Source: Allomuricauda sp.
GTDB lineage: Bacteria; Bacteroidota; Bacteroidia; Flavobacteriales; Flavobacteriaceae
Direction of reading: 5' to 3'
Length of the DNA stretch: 64,000 bases
Assembly (NCBI RefSeq): GCF_002699205.1
Contig: NZ_PABT01000020.1
Span: 1-64,000 of the forward strand
The position numbers and the translations under genes were made by a program. Position 1 is the stretch's first letter; each line of letters begins with the position of its first letter. This document shows, one piece after another, positions 37,248-46,491 of the stretch. The notes beneath the pieces are model-generated. The model was not told the origin of the DNA, did not search any database, and worked only from the letters and a program-made list of their open reading frames with translations.

Positions 37248-39794
37248 TTACGCTGAGTTTCTACTCGCATTAATGTTTCCATACAAGGAGCGCGTCACGA
37301 TTTTTTCGTACAGTTCCTTGTATTCGGAATTTTGGGTAATGTGGTACAGGGCGTTTTGTTGGATCACCAATAATGGCAATACAATCTTTTCCCTGATTTT
37401 CACCGACTCCCTGGAAACGGCTTCGTCCTCCATCAATATTTTAAGACCGGAAATCTGCAACAACATTTTTTTGGACAATTGGAATTCATCGTGCAAAATG
37501 CTCCAGAAATCTCCAAATTCCGGGTCTTCCTTCATGTAACTGGTCAAATCAAAATTGGTTTTGGCCAAGGACATCATACTGTTCAGCATCAACGCTTTAA
37601 AGAACGGGACTTCTTTGTAGAGCTTTTTCACCTCGTTGAACCTTCCTTCATCCTTTAATTGCTTAATGGCGGAACCCAGTCCAAAATACCCTGGAACGTT
37701 CTGCTTTAACTGACTCCATGACCCAACAAAGGAAATGGCACGAAGGTCGGACAATGTCAACTTTTTTTTGTCGCCCCGCTTTCCGGGCCTACTACCAATA
37801 TTTGCTTTGGTATAGTATTTTAAAGTACTCCTGTTCTCGAGGTATGGGATAAACTTCTCGTGCCGTTTTAACGCATCGTATTTTTCAAAACTGAGTTCAG
37901 AGAGCTCCTCTATCAGTTTGCGTTGTGCGGCCGAAATGGTATGCTCCTTTCCAAATAAATTATTGCTGAGCCCCGCAGTGAGCAACTGCTCGGAATTATG
38001 GATAAACTGTTCCTTGGTTCCGTAGGTACTGGTAATGGTCTGCCCCTGAATAGTGAGCTGTATCTCATGGTTGGCCACATCCTTGGTTTGCGCGGCATAG
38101 AATTTATGGGTTTTCCCACCACCACGTGCTGGCGGTCCTCCCCTACCATCAAAGAAAATTGCACTAATACCATTTTTTTTGCAGACTTTGCTCAAGGTCT
38201 CCTTGGTTTTGAGAATGGACCAATTGGCCTTTAAATAACCACCGTCTTTGGTGCCATCGGAGAAACCGAGCATTATGGTCTGGATGTCCCTTCTTCGCTC
38301 CAAGTGCTCTCTATATTGTGGAATATCGAACAAGGTCTGCATAACTTCTGCAGAGGCATCCATGCCGTCCATGGTTTCAAAAAGTGGAATGATATCAAAA
38401 GTGATTTCCTTTTCGTCCCAACCACACCATCTGAACAATCCAAACACGAACAAGACGGAGAAAATATCCTCCGAATTGCTGATGATGTAACGATTGCAAC
38501 CATCTTCTCCATTGGTAGCTTGAATTGCTTTTAGGTTTTGAATATTGGCGATAGTGTCCTTTACTATATCATCATCAAAGTCCTTCGGAGTTAATTTGAA
38601 ATCTTCCTTGAGCAACAATTTCACCAAGTCTTTTTCCTTAAGTTCCTCTATACTTTCCTTGATGGCCCCCTGCTTTTTCAGCACGGTTTCCACCACCAAT
38701 TTGTGCTTGCTGTGATCTTGACGGATGTCCAAAGTGGCAAAATGCGTTTTGAAGATATGTACCTTATCGATAAACCGATCCAATTCTTCCAAGTAGAGCC
38801 CGTAGTAATCGGCTACCAATCTTTCCCGTACGGCACTCAAGTGGGCAATGATCTCATCATAGGAAACAAGTGTCTTGGAATCGAACATCGCTTGATACAA
38901 TTTATTGCTGAGCTTATTGAGGTCTTCCTCCATTCCTTTAAAAGTCAACTTTTTGCGAAGGTTCTTCAATTCGTTGTAATAACATTTCATCAAGGTCAAC
39001 CTCAATTCATCCGCCACTTGTTTGGTGATGTCAGCTGTTACAAATGGGTTTCCATCCCTATCGCCACCGGGCCAAAATCCAAGTTTTATAAGATTGTAAT
39101 TCTCAAACTTGTCGTCCCTGATATTGCTTTTAACGTATTGGTACAACTCACCAACAGCATCATAATAAGTATTTCTGAGGATGTAAATGATATTTTTTGC
39201 TTCATCCAAAGGGGTCGGTTTTTTGGCATTGACCAAAGAAGTCAATCCCAATTGCTGAAGGGTTACATCTATATCGTGGATTCTATCTTCATCAATAAGT
39301 GACCGTAGTTCCGCAATGATATCCAAAACAGCCGGAGTGTAAAACTGTGTAGGGTGGGCGGTCAACACAATACGCGCACTGAAGGTGGAAAGCTTTTTGG
39401 AGACCTTGTCCCAATTCTTGGTACGGTTTACCAATTCAAAATAATCCTTGATGGTCAACGAACTACTGTATTCCTGTAGTTTTGGAAAGGCCGAATCCTC
39501 CACACTATCGTACAGTACAACCTGACGTTCCACGTATTGCACGATTCTGAACATAAAGTCCAATCGTTCCCGTTCGTCCTGAATATCCACAAAGTTGGTA
39601 AAGAACACCTCCAAAATCTCTTGGGGTTCCTTGCCTGCCTTGAGCCCTTTCTCACACTGTTCCAGCAATAGCGGGATAAGAATCCCCACGTTTTCCACAT
39701 TATTGTAGGGCAAACTGAGAAAAAGACTGTTATAGATATTAAACTTATTGGTTACCGATTTTTTAAACTCTTCCAACCGTTTGGTCTGCTGCAT
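37248..39794 (-). CDS. ppc: Phosphoenolpyruvate carboxylase
   Basis: PEPC makes oxaloacetate from PEP and bicarbonate, refilling the TCA cycle. The 848-residue protein has the catalytic motifs VLTAHPTQ, GFWPGGDRDGNPFV, LGFSDGTKDGGYLKANW and FDGRGGPPARGGG, with the essential His and Arg residues intact. It is preceded by a 171-bp spacer with no clear promoter and followed closely by the glycosylase gene. Confidence 0.97.
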   Translation of the reverse strand: MQQTKRLEEFKKSVTNKFNIYNSLFLSLPYNNVENVGILIPLLLEQCEKGLKAGKEPQEILEVFFTNFVDIQDERERLDFMFRIVQYVERQVVLYDSVEDSAFPKLQEYSSSLTIKDYFELVNRTKNWDKVSKKLSTFSARIVLTAHPTQFYTPAVLDIIAELRSLIDEDRIHDIDVTLQQLGLTSLVNAKKPTPLDEAKNIIYILRNTYYDAVGELYQYVKSNIRDDKFENYNLIKLGFWPGGDRDGNPFVTADITKQVADELRLTLMKCYYNELKNLRKKLTFKGMEEDLNKLSNKLYQAMFDSKTLVSYDEIIAHLSAVRERLVADYYGLYLEELDRFIDKVHIFKTHFATLDIRQDHSKHKLVVETVLKKQGAIKESIEELKEKDLVKLLLKEDFKLTPKDFDDDIVKDTIANIQNLKAIQATNGEDGCNRYIISNSEDIFSVLFVFGLFRWCGWDEKEITFDIIPLFETMDGMDASAEVMQTLFDIPQYREHLERRRDIQTIMLGFSDGTKDGGYLKANWSILKTKETLSKVCKKNGISAIFFDGRGGPPARGGGKTHKFYAAQTKDVANHEIQLTIQGQTITSTYGTKEQFIHNSEQLLTAGLSNNLFGKEHTISAAQRKLIEELSELSFEKYDALKRHEKFIPYLENRSTLKYYTKANIGSRPGKRGDKKKLTLSDLRAISFVGSWSQLKQNVPGYFGLGSAIKQLKDEGRFNEVKKLYKEVPFFKALMLNSMMSLAKTNFDLTSYMKEDPEFGDFWSILHDEFQLSKKMLLQISGLKILMEDEAVSRESVKIREKIVLPLLVIQQNALYHITQNSEYKELYEKIVTRSLYGNINASRNSA

Positions 39795-39965
39795 GGATTT
39801 CTTTTATGTTAGTGAAAAAAATAGTCAAACACTCAAAGGTCGTGAATAAAGTGTAACCTCTGGGTTAATTTTAAGCGTATCACAATTTAAGGCATGGGCT
39901 CTTTAATCGTAACAACATGCTTTATAGATATAACTTAAAGATTACTTTGGATTTTACCAAAGTTT

Positions 39966-40727
39966 TTATCGGATGAACACAGGTTCATTTTTCTTTACTG
40001 TGTGTTCCTCACTGTACAGATATCCGTCGTAGTCAAAATTCTTGATGTCGTCCAATGTTTCGGCGCCCGTATCCAAAATATAGCGGACCATCGATCCACG
40101 TGCTTTTTTGGCGTAAAAACTGATTATCTTCAACTTATCGTTTTTCCAATCCTTAAATATTGGGGCGACCACAGGCACCTTTAGATTTTTATCATCCACA
40201 GCGTTGAAGTATTCGTTACTGGCCAGGTTTACAAACAATTCGTCATCTTCCAGTTCGTTGTTCAAGGATTCCGTGATTTGGTCCTTCCAAAACTCGTAAA
40301 GGTTCTTTTTACGGCCCACTTTTAATTGCGTACCCATTTCCAATCGATACGGTTGAATCAGGTCCAAAGGTCTCAACACCCCGTAAAGACCGGATAGGAT
40401 CCTTAATGTATCCTGCAATCGGTCCAACTTGTCTTCTGGTATCGTATAGGCGTCCAAACCTTGGTACACGTCCCCATTAAAGGCATATACGGCCGGCCGG
40501 GCATTGTCAGCTGTAAACGGAAGTTCAAAGTTTTGATTGCGCTCCCAGTTCAAATTGGCCAATTTATCGGAAATTGACATCAGTTCGGATAGTGCCTTGG
40601 GCTTCTTTTTTTTCAATACGGAGTTTAACTTTTCCGCTTGTTCCAAAAATTGGGGCTGGCTATATTTTGATGTGGGCAAAGCCGTTTCAAAATCGAGTGA
40701 CTTGGCCGGAGAGATCACAATTTTCAT
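39966..40727 (-). CDS. yaaA: Peroxide stress protein YaaA (DUF328)
   Basis: YaaA lowers free iron and limits oxidative damage in E. coli; the fold binds DNA. The ORF track begins at 40862, but the family N-terminus [13 protein letters not shown] starts at 40727, giving 253 residues. [18 protein letters not shown] and the C-terminal FYAKKARG are YaaA signatures. Confidence 0.93.
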   Translation of the reverse strand: MKIVISPAKSLDFETALPTSKYSQPQFLEQAEKLNSVLKKKKPKALSELMSISDKLANLNWERNQNFELPFTADNARPAVYAFNGDVYQGLDAYTIPEDKLDRLQDTLRILSGLYGVLRPLDLIQPYRLEMGTQLKVGRKKNLYEFWKDQITESLNNELEDDELFVNLASNEYFNAVDDKNLKVPVVAPIFKDWKNDKLKIISFYAKKARGSMVRYILDTGAETLDDIKNFDYDGYLYSEEHTVKKNEPVFIR

Positions 40728-40816
40728 ATGGTTCTGTTTTTTAGTAAAAATAATGATGATTTTACTTATTTGGAAAAGTACGCCAATGGTGTTTTCGATT
40801 TTAAGATCGAAGAAAA

Positions 40817-41848
40817 CTATGATTCGTGATGTTTGGCATAACCATGCCATTTTTCGATACAATTCGCCATATCTTCGGGCAGATCGGAATCAAAACGCAT
40901 AAACTCACCGGTCACAGGATGTTCGAAGCCCAGCGTTTTGGCATGCAACGCTTGTCTGGGCAATATTTTAAAGGCATTTTCCACAAACTGTTTATACTTG
41001 GTGAACGTGGTCCCCTTTAGAATTTTATCGCCACCATAGCGTTCATCGTTGAACAAGGTATGGCCAATATATTTCATGTGGACCCGAATTTGGTGTGTCC
41101 TTCCTGTTTCCAACCTACAGGAAATAAGGGTAACATACCCAAAACGCTCCAATACTTTGTAATGGGTAACGGCTTCTTTGCCTTCGTCCCCTTCCGGGAA
41201 AACCATCATTTGCAGACGGTTTTTGGGATTCCTTGCAATATGCCCTTCCACGGTTCCCTCGTCTTCGTCCACATTGCCCCAAACCAAGGCCACATACTCC
41301 CGTTCGCTACTCTTATCAAAAAACTGTTGGGCCAAATGTGTCATGGCCGACTCTGTCTTGGCAATTACCAACAATCCAGATGTATCCTTATCGATACGGT
41401 GCACCAGTCCGGGTCTGTTGGAACTATTGTTGGGCAAGTTCTCAAAATGGTAGACCAATGCATTGATCAATGTCCCCGAGTAATTTCCATGTCCGGGGTG
41501 AACGACCATGCCGGCCGGTTTGTTTACCACCAAAAGCGCATCGTCCTCATAAACAATATCCAAGGGAATATTTTCCGGTGTCAACAAAAACTCGTAAGGT
41601 GGATGCTCGAACATTACCTTCACCTCATCCCCGGCCTTTACCTTGTAATTTTGTTTTACAATGGAACCGTTCACCCAAATATGGCCCTTTTTGGCCGCTT
41701 GTTGAATCTTGTTTCGGGTTGCGTTCTCAATAAAATTCATCAAGAACTTATCCACCCGCAACGGCTCCTGTCCTTTGGAGGCAACAAAGCCATGGTGCTC
41801 ATACAGATCATCCTGTGGCAATTCATCTTGATTGTCAGAAGTATTCAT
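40817..41848 (-). CDS. RluA/RluD family pseudouridine synthase
   Basis: The 343-residue protein has an N-terminal S4 RNA-binding domain ([20 protein letters not shown]) and the pseudouridine synthase motif [19 protein letters not shown] with the catalytic Asp. The length and S4 domain are typical of RluD, which modifies 23S rRNA, but RluA-family members are not separable by eye. It lies 2 bp downstream of the PASTA gene, an arrangement common in Bacteroidota. Confidence 0.92.
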   Translation of the reverse strand: MNTSDNQDELPQDDLYEHHGFVASKGQEPLRVDKFLMNFIENATRNKIQQAAKKGHIWVNGSIVKQNYKVKAGDEVKVMFEHPPYEFLLTPENIPLDIVYEDDALLVVNKPAGMVVHPGHGNYSGTLINALVYHFENLPNNSSNRPGLVHRIDKDTSGLLVIAKTESAMTHLAQQFFDKSSEREYVALVWGNVDEDEGTVEGHIARNPKNRLQMMVFPEGDEGKEAVTHYKVLERFGYVTLISCRLETGRTHQIRVHMKYIGHTLFNDERYGGDKILKGTTFTKYKQFVENAFKILPRQALHAKTLGFEHPVTGEFMRFDSDLPEDMANCIEKWHGYAKHHES

Positions 41849-41850
41849 AT

Positions 41851-42438
41851 CTATTGGGAATCTGCCTTTACCCTAGCACTTCCGGGAATGGTACCGTTTC
41901 CGCAAATCAGCTCCACTTTGGAGGTTTTGGGCAACCGATCTCCTGGTTTTATATATTTCCCTTTGAATTTTATATTGTAGACCATGTCCTTGCCCAACTC
42001 ATCAATGTAGGTCACGCGCTCCACATCCAAACCAACAGCCCTCAGCATGGATGTTGCATTACGCTGGGTAACCTGGATAATATCCGGCACACTGACTTTT
42101 TTGTACCCGGAAGGATTGACCGTAAAATATATTTTACGGTTGGCCTTTACCTTATTGCCCGCAGGTGGATTTTGCTCCAAAATGGAAAATCTCGGGTAAT
42201 CGGGGTTATAGTTGGAAGAGTCCAATACTTGATATCTAAGTCCGGCTTCCTCGACCGCCTTTCTCATCTCCATTACCGACATTTTGGAGAAATCCGGAAC
42301 TTCTACGAATTCACCGTGATTGGTCGTGCTCTTGAGCCATTGCAAGGCAACGAATACCAAAACTATGATAGCCACAGCAGCCAATCCCAGTTGAATCAAA
42401 AAGGTCTTGCTTTTTAAAAAGTTGAAAAAATTCTTCAT
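41851..42438 (-). CDS. PASTA domain protein with one transmembrane helix
   Basis: The 195-residue protein has an N-terminal TM (about 12-32, FLIQLGLAAVAIIVLVFVAL) and then repeated PASTA domains outside the membrane (VEVPDFSKMSVMEMRKAVEE, VSVPDIIQVTQRNATSML). PASTA domains bind muropeptides or beta-lactams in kinases and PBPs, but no kinase domain is present here. The ATG at 42438 is preferred to the in-frame GTG at 42447; a TATATTTG box at 42458-42465 (minus) fits a short leader. It is divergent from ddl. Confidence 0.88.
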   Translation of the reverse strand: MKNFFNFLKSKTFLIQLGLAAVAIIVLVFVALQWLKSTTNHGEFVEVPDFSKMSVMEMRKAVEEAGLRYQVLDSSNYNPDYPRFSILEQNPPAGNKVKANRKIYFTVNPSGYKKVSVPDIIQVTQRNATSMLRAVGLDVERVTYIDELGKDMVYNIKFKGKYIKPGDRLPKTSKVELICGNGTIPGSARVKADSQ

Positions 42439-42517
42439 GTATCTCACCTTTACGGAGCAAATATAGGAAAGCCAACCCTTTTTTCTTTATTTTGCCTCTG
42501 CGTTATTTTACAAGTCA

Positions 42518-43492
42518 ATGAAAAAGAACATTGCCATTATTATGGGCGGCTATTCCAGCGAGCACCATATTTCCATCAAAAGTGGAAATGTGGTTTATAA
42601 ATATCTGGATGCAGAGAAATACAATGCGTATAGAATTGTGATCACCAAAGAGAAGTGGTTTTATCTAGATGATGAAAATCAAGAACTTCCCTTGGACAAA
42701 TCGGATTTCAGTATCACCATTGATGGAAGGACAATCCATTTTGATTGTGTTTTCAATGCCATTCATGGAACACCTGGGGAAGATGGTTTAATGCAAGCCT
42801 ACTTTGAACTATTGGGTATTCCACAAACTTCTTGCGACCATTACGAAGCCGCACTTACCTTTAACAAACGGGACCTATTGAGTGCGTTAAAACCCTATGG
42901 GGTCCCCTGCGCCAAGTCCTATTTTTTGAACAAAGGACAATCGGTTGATGAAAATGCGATTGTGGACAAAGTAGGACTACCTTGCTTTGTTAAGGCCAAT
43001 AGGGCCGGTAGTAGCTACGGAGTGGCCAAAGTGCACAAAAAAGAGGATCTGAATGCCGCTATAGCCAATGCTTTCAAGGAAGACAGTCAAATCATCATTG
43101 AATCTTTTTTGGATGGTACAGAAGTTTCGGTGGGGGTCATCACCCATAATAAAGAAGTAACCGTATTGCCGGTCACCGAAATCATATCTGAAAACGATTT
43201 CTTTGATTTTGAGGCCAAATACATGGGAAAATCCCAAGAGATAACACCGGCCCGGATTTCCAAAACACAGGAATCCAAAGTAAAAGAAATGGCAAAGTAC
43301 ATTTATAAAGTTCTGGGTCTGAAAGGATACACAAGAAGTGAGTTTATTTTTATTGGCGATGAACCCCATCTTCTGGAGATAAACACCACCCCCGGCCTTA
43401 CGGAAGAAAGCCTTTTGCCACAACAGGCCAATAAAGCAGGAATTTCACTTGGGGAACTTTTTGACTCCGCCATTGTTGAAGCTTTACGATAG
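42518..43492 (+). CDS. ddl: D-alanine--D-alanine ligase
   Basis: Ddl makes the D-Ala-D-Ala dipeptide for peptidoglycan. The 324-residue ATP-grasp protein has IIMGGYSSEHHISIKSG at the N-terminus, the ATP loop KANRAGSSYGVAKVHK, and the closing LLEINTTPGLTEESLLPQQ. It lies next to the PASTA protein and coaD, a common neighbourhood in Bacteroidota. Confidence 0.95.
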   Translation: MKKNIAIIMGGYSSEHHISIKSGNVVYKYLDAEKYNAYRIVITKEKWFYLDDENQELPLDKSDFSITIDGRTIHFDCVFNAIHGTPGEDGLMQAYFELLGIPQTSCDHYEAALTFNKRDLLSALKPYGVPCAKSYFLNKGQSVDENAIVDKVGLPCFVKANRAGSSYGVAKVHKKEDLNAAIANAFKEDSQIIIESFLDGTEVSVGVITHNKEVTVLPVTEIISENDFFDFEAKYMGKSQEITPARISKTQESKVKEMAKYIYKVLGLKGYTRSEFIFIGDEPHLLEINTTPGLTEESLLPQQANKAGISLGELFDSAIVEALR

Positions 43493-43525
43493 AAACCGTA
43501 TTTTTAAAAAACTTTATTCCACAAC

Positions 43526-43984
43526 ATGAGACGTGCATTGTTCCCCGGATCCTTTGATCCACTTACTTTAGGCCATTATGATATTATTCAAAGAGGCGTG
43601 ACCCTGTTCGATGAACTTGTTATCGCCATTGGGATCAATGCGGACAAACAGTATATGTTTTCTTTGGAGGATCGTATCAACTTCATCAAAGAAGCTTTTA
43701 TAGATGAACCCAAGATTAAAGTAACCACCTATACGGGAATGACGGTGGACTTTTGCAAAAAAATCGAGGCCAATTTTATTTTAAGGGGATTGCGCAATCC
43801 TGCCGACTTTGAGTTTGAAAAAGCGATTGCACATACCAATCGTAAACTTTCCGAGATAGAAACCGTTTTTCTATTGACCTCATCGGGCAAGTCCTATATA
43901 AGTTCTTCGATTGTGCGGGACGTTATCAGGAATGGTGGGGACTACACCGGATTGGTTCCAGATACCGTTGTGGTAAAGAAATAA
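43526..43984 (+). CDS. coaD: Phosphopantetheine adenylyltransferase
   Basis: CoaD makes dephospho-CoA. The 152-residue protein has the nucleotidyltransferase motif PGSFDPLTLGHYDII, the pantetheine-binding TGMTVDFCKK and RGLRNPADFEFE, and the SSSIVRDVIRNGGD end. It follows ddl by 33 bp. Confidence 0.97.
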   Translation: MRRALFPGSFDPLTLGHYDIIQRGVTLFDELVIAIGINADKQYMFSLEDRINFIKEAFIDEPKIKVTTYTGMTVDFCKKIEANFILRGLRNPADFEFEKAIAHTNRKLSEIETVFLLTSSGKSYISSSIVRDVIRNGGDYTGLVPDTVVVKK

Positions 43985-44191
43985 AAACTGTAAAACTGTC
44001 GGTTTTCCAACTGGAGAACTTGAGTCCAATTGTTTTATTTCATATATTTTGGAACAGATAACCAAACCTAATTAAATGGATACCACATTTATTAGATCTT
44101 TCACAACAATATATCGCATTAAATTTCACAATAATCGTACCTTAGTAAGAAATTTCTTAGTGACATAACGTTTTTAAACATTCCCCCAGTT
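43985..44191. promoter_or_regulatory. 207-bp leader of the histidine kinase gene with a 14-bp palindrome
   Basis: TAAGAAATTTCTTA (44146-44159) is a perfect palindrome 32 bp upstream of the kinase start and could be an operator. No good TTTG/TAnnTTTG promoter pair was found, and no ORF or RNA gene. Confidence 0.45.
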
Positions 44192-46021
44192 TTGAAAGCA
44201 GTTGAGAGAATCGACCAATCCTATTTATTAAAACAGTTGCCAAAAGCAACAGCACTTATATGCAACAAAGGAACCCTGCTCGACGCATCCTATTCTTGGT
44301 TGGATATTTTTGGTCTACCCCCACAAAATGAAAACACCGATATCAAAGTAGCTGCCTTTTTCCCAGAAATTTCGGACCTAAATCAAAGAATCGAAGAGCA
44401 CAAGTCATTTTTTATACAGCATAAAATAGAAAGCTCCAAGGGAGAAATCCGCCATTTAAAAAGTTATTTTGCACCGTGGTTCGACAAAAAGGAAAATGTG
44501 ATCGGGACAATAATCCAGACCGACGACATTACTTCGGAAGTTAAAAAAGAAGAAGAGATAAAATGGCTCAACAACATCATAGAAACCAAAGTCGAAGTAT
44601 CCAAGACAGGATGGTGGGAATATAATGTTGAAACGGAAGAACTTACATGGTGCAAGGAAACAAAACGAATTCACCAAGTACCAGATTGCTTTGAGCCCAC
44701 CACCATAGAAGCCATCAACTTTTACAAGGCAGGATATTGCCAAAACAAGGTTTCCATGCTTTTCCACAAGGCCATTGTCAACCATAAACCCTACGATGCC
44801 AAGGTCATGTTGGTGACATTTACTGGTGAGGAGCGATGGGTTCGAATCACAGGGGAACCCATCATCGAAAATGGAAAAGCCGTTAAAGTCTACGGAACCA
44901 TCAAGGACATTCATGATCAGTTCGTGGCAGAAACCAAGGTGAAAGAGAACCAACTGCTGCTTTCAACATTGATGGATGGCCTACCATTGAACCTGTTTGT
45001 AAAAGACTTGGAGTCCAGAAACGTTATGGTCAACAAAAGTGTCTGCAATTACTTCAACAAGAGTGTTGATGAAATTATCGGCAAAAATGACTTTGAACTT
45101 TATGACAAGGAGATGGCACAGGTCTTTAGGGAAGAAGATCTACAGGTAATGAAACACCTCACCCCAATGTTGGGCAAAGAGACCGTGAGTAAGCTCCATG
45201 GAAAATCGACCTATTTCCTGACATCAAAAATCCCATATTTCGATTTGGATGGAAAGGTATGTGGCCTCATCGGGATGAGCTTGGACATTACCGCCCTAAA
45301 AAGGAAGGAAGAGCAATTGCGGAACTTGATCAGTGTAACATCCAGACAAAACCAAAAGCTTATCAGTTTTGCACATATTGTCTCACATAATTTAAGGTCA
45401 CATTCTGCCAATTTTTCCATGCTTCTCGAATTTTTAAAGTCAGAAAAGGACATGGAAGAACGCAAACGTATCATCCAAATGCTTACCCGGGCATCGAACA
45501 ACCTTTTGGAAACCATGGAAAACCTAAACCAAGTGGTGGACATCAATACCAAGGATTCGGAGACCAAAAAAAACCTCAACCTAAAGAATAGTATAACAAA
45601 GGTATTACATAACCTTACTGCCCTTTTGGAGAAAAATGATTCCAAGATCCTAAACAACGTTGCAGAGGACATCGAGGTCAATTGTGTGCCGGCTTATATG
45701 GACAGCATTATTCTAAATCTTATTTCCAATGCGATAAAATATAAAAGTCCAAATAGACCCCCCTTGATCACAATAAATGCCATTAAATCCAAGAAAAGGA
45801 CCATGTTGAGCATTTCGGACAATGGAATGGGAATCGACTTGAACAAATACGGTGACAAAATTTTCGGGATGTACAAAACATTCCACAACAGAAAAGATGC
45901 CAAAGGCTTTGGTCTTTACTTGATAAAGAACCAAATTGAAGCCATGGGCGGAAGTATAACAGTGCAGAGTGAAGTTGACAAAGGCACTACATTTAATGTG
46001 TATTTTAATGAAGAAAGTTAG
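44192..46021 (+). CDS. PAS-domain sensor histidine kinase (soluble)
   Basis: The 609-residue protein has no transmembrane segment. It has several PAS-like regions (about 20-120, 125-245, 250-370) and then a kinase core: FAHIVSHNLRSHSANFSMLL with the phospho-accepting His, NLISNAIKYKSP (N box), SISDNGMGIDLNKYG (G1) and AKGFGLYLIKNQIEAMGGSI (G2). The start is TTG at 44192; no ATG lies upstream in frame before a stop, so the N-terminus is tentative. Its end overlaps the response regulator by 14 nt, so they form a pair. The signal is unknown. Confidence 0.88.
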   Translation: MKAVERIDQSYLLKQLPKATALICNKGTLLDASYSWLDIFGLPPQNENTDIKVAAFFPEISDLNQRIEEHKSFFIQHKIESSKGEIRHLKSYFAPWFDKKENVIGTIIQTDDITSEVKKEEEIKWLNNIIETKVEVSKTGWWEYNVETEELTWCKETKRIHQVPDCFEPTTIEAINFYKAGYCQNKVSMLFHKAIVNHKPYDAKVMLVTFTGEERWVRITGEPIIENGKAVKVYGTIKDIHDQFVAETKVKENQLLLSTLMDGLPLNLFVKDLESRNVMVNKSVCNYFNKSVDEIIGKNDFELYDKEMAQVFREEDLQVMKHLTPMLGKETVSKLHGKSTYFLTSKIPYFDLDGKVCGLIGMSLDITALKRKEEQLRNLISVTSRQNQKLISFAHIVSHNLRSHSANFSMLLEFLKSEKDMEERKRIIQMLTRASNNLLETMENLNQVVDINTKDSETKKNLNLKNSITKVLHNLTALLEKNDSKILNNVAEDIEVNCVPAYMDSIILNLISNAIKYKSPNRPPLITINAIKSKKRTMLSISDNGMGIDLNKYGDKIFGMYKTFHNRKDAKGFGLYLIKNQIEAMGGSITVQSEVDKGTTFNVYFNEES

Positions 46022-46421
46022 TTGTATTTTTATTGTGGATGATGACCCCATTTCTGTATTTGGCATCAAAAAAATGTTGAAGTCCGTAGCTATCTGTAAC
46101 GATATACAGATTTTCCAGAATGGACATGAGGCTTACGAGGCCATGAAAGATAGACAGGCTAAAGGCAAAGTTATCCCGGAGGTTATATTTTTGGATATAA
46201 ACATGCCCATTATGGATGGCTGGGACTTTCTGGATAAATTCATTTCCATGGACATAAAAAGACATATTGTCATAAACCTGATCACTTCCTCCATAGATCC
46301 TTTGGATTATGAAAAATGGAGAAATTTTAAAGATAAGTGCCCACATCTACTGAACTTTAAGAACAAGCCCATTTTTAAAATTGAGGCCAATGATCTTGGT
46401 TGCATGGATATAGCCTCTTAA
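46008..46421 (+). CDS. CheY-like response regulator (receiver only)
   Basis: The 137-residue protein starts at the ATG at 46008 (MKKVSCIFIVDDDPISVFGI), inside the end of the kinase gene. It has the acidic cluster DDD, the phospho-acceptor Asp in IFLDINMPIMDGWDFL, the Ser/Thr in LITSSIDPLD and a Lys-Pro-type loop (NKPIF). No DNA-binding output domain is present, so it should act by protein contact or as a phosphorelay intermediate. Confidence 0.9.
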   Translation: MKKVSCIFIVDDDPISVFGIKKMLKSVAICNDIQIFQNGHEAYEAMKDRQAKGKVIPEVIFLDINMPIMDGWDFLDKFISMDIKRHIVINLITSSIDPLDYEKWRNFKDKCPHLLNFKNKPIFKIEANDLGCMDIAS

Positions 46422-46491
46422 ATTATAATATTCCGTATTTTTGGTACTGTCAGGCACATGTTTTTGTGTAAACTAAAGTTCCAGAGATATT

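Noticed and set aside
38703-39302. 199-aa plus-strand ORF inside ppc
   Set aside because: Shadow of PEP carboxylase; catalytic motifs are in the minus frame.
41060-41980. 306-aa plus-strand ORF opposite the RluD-like gene
   Set aside because: Cys/His-rich nonsense composition and no domain; the minus strand encodes a clear pseudouridine synthase.
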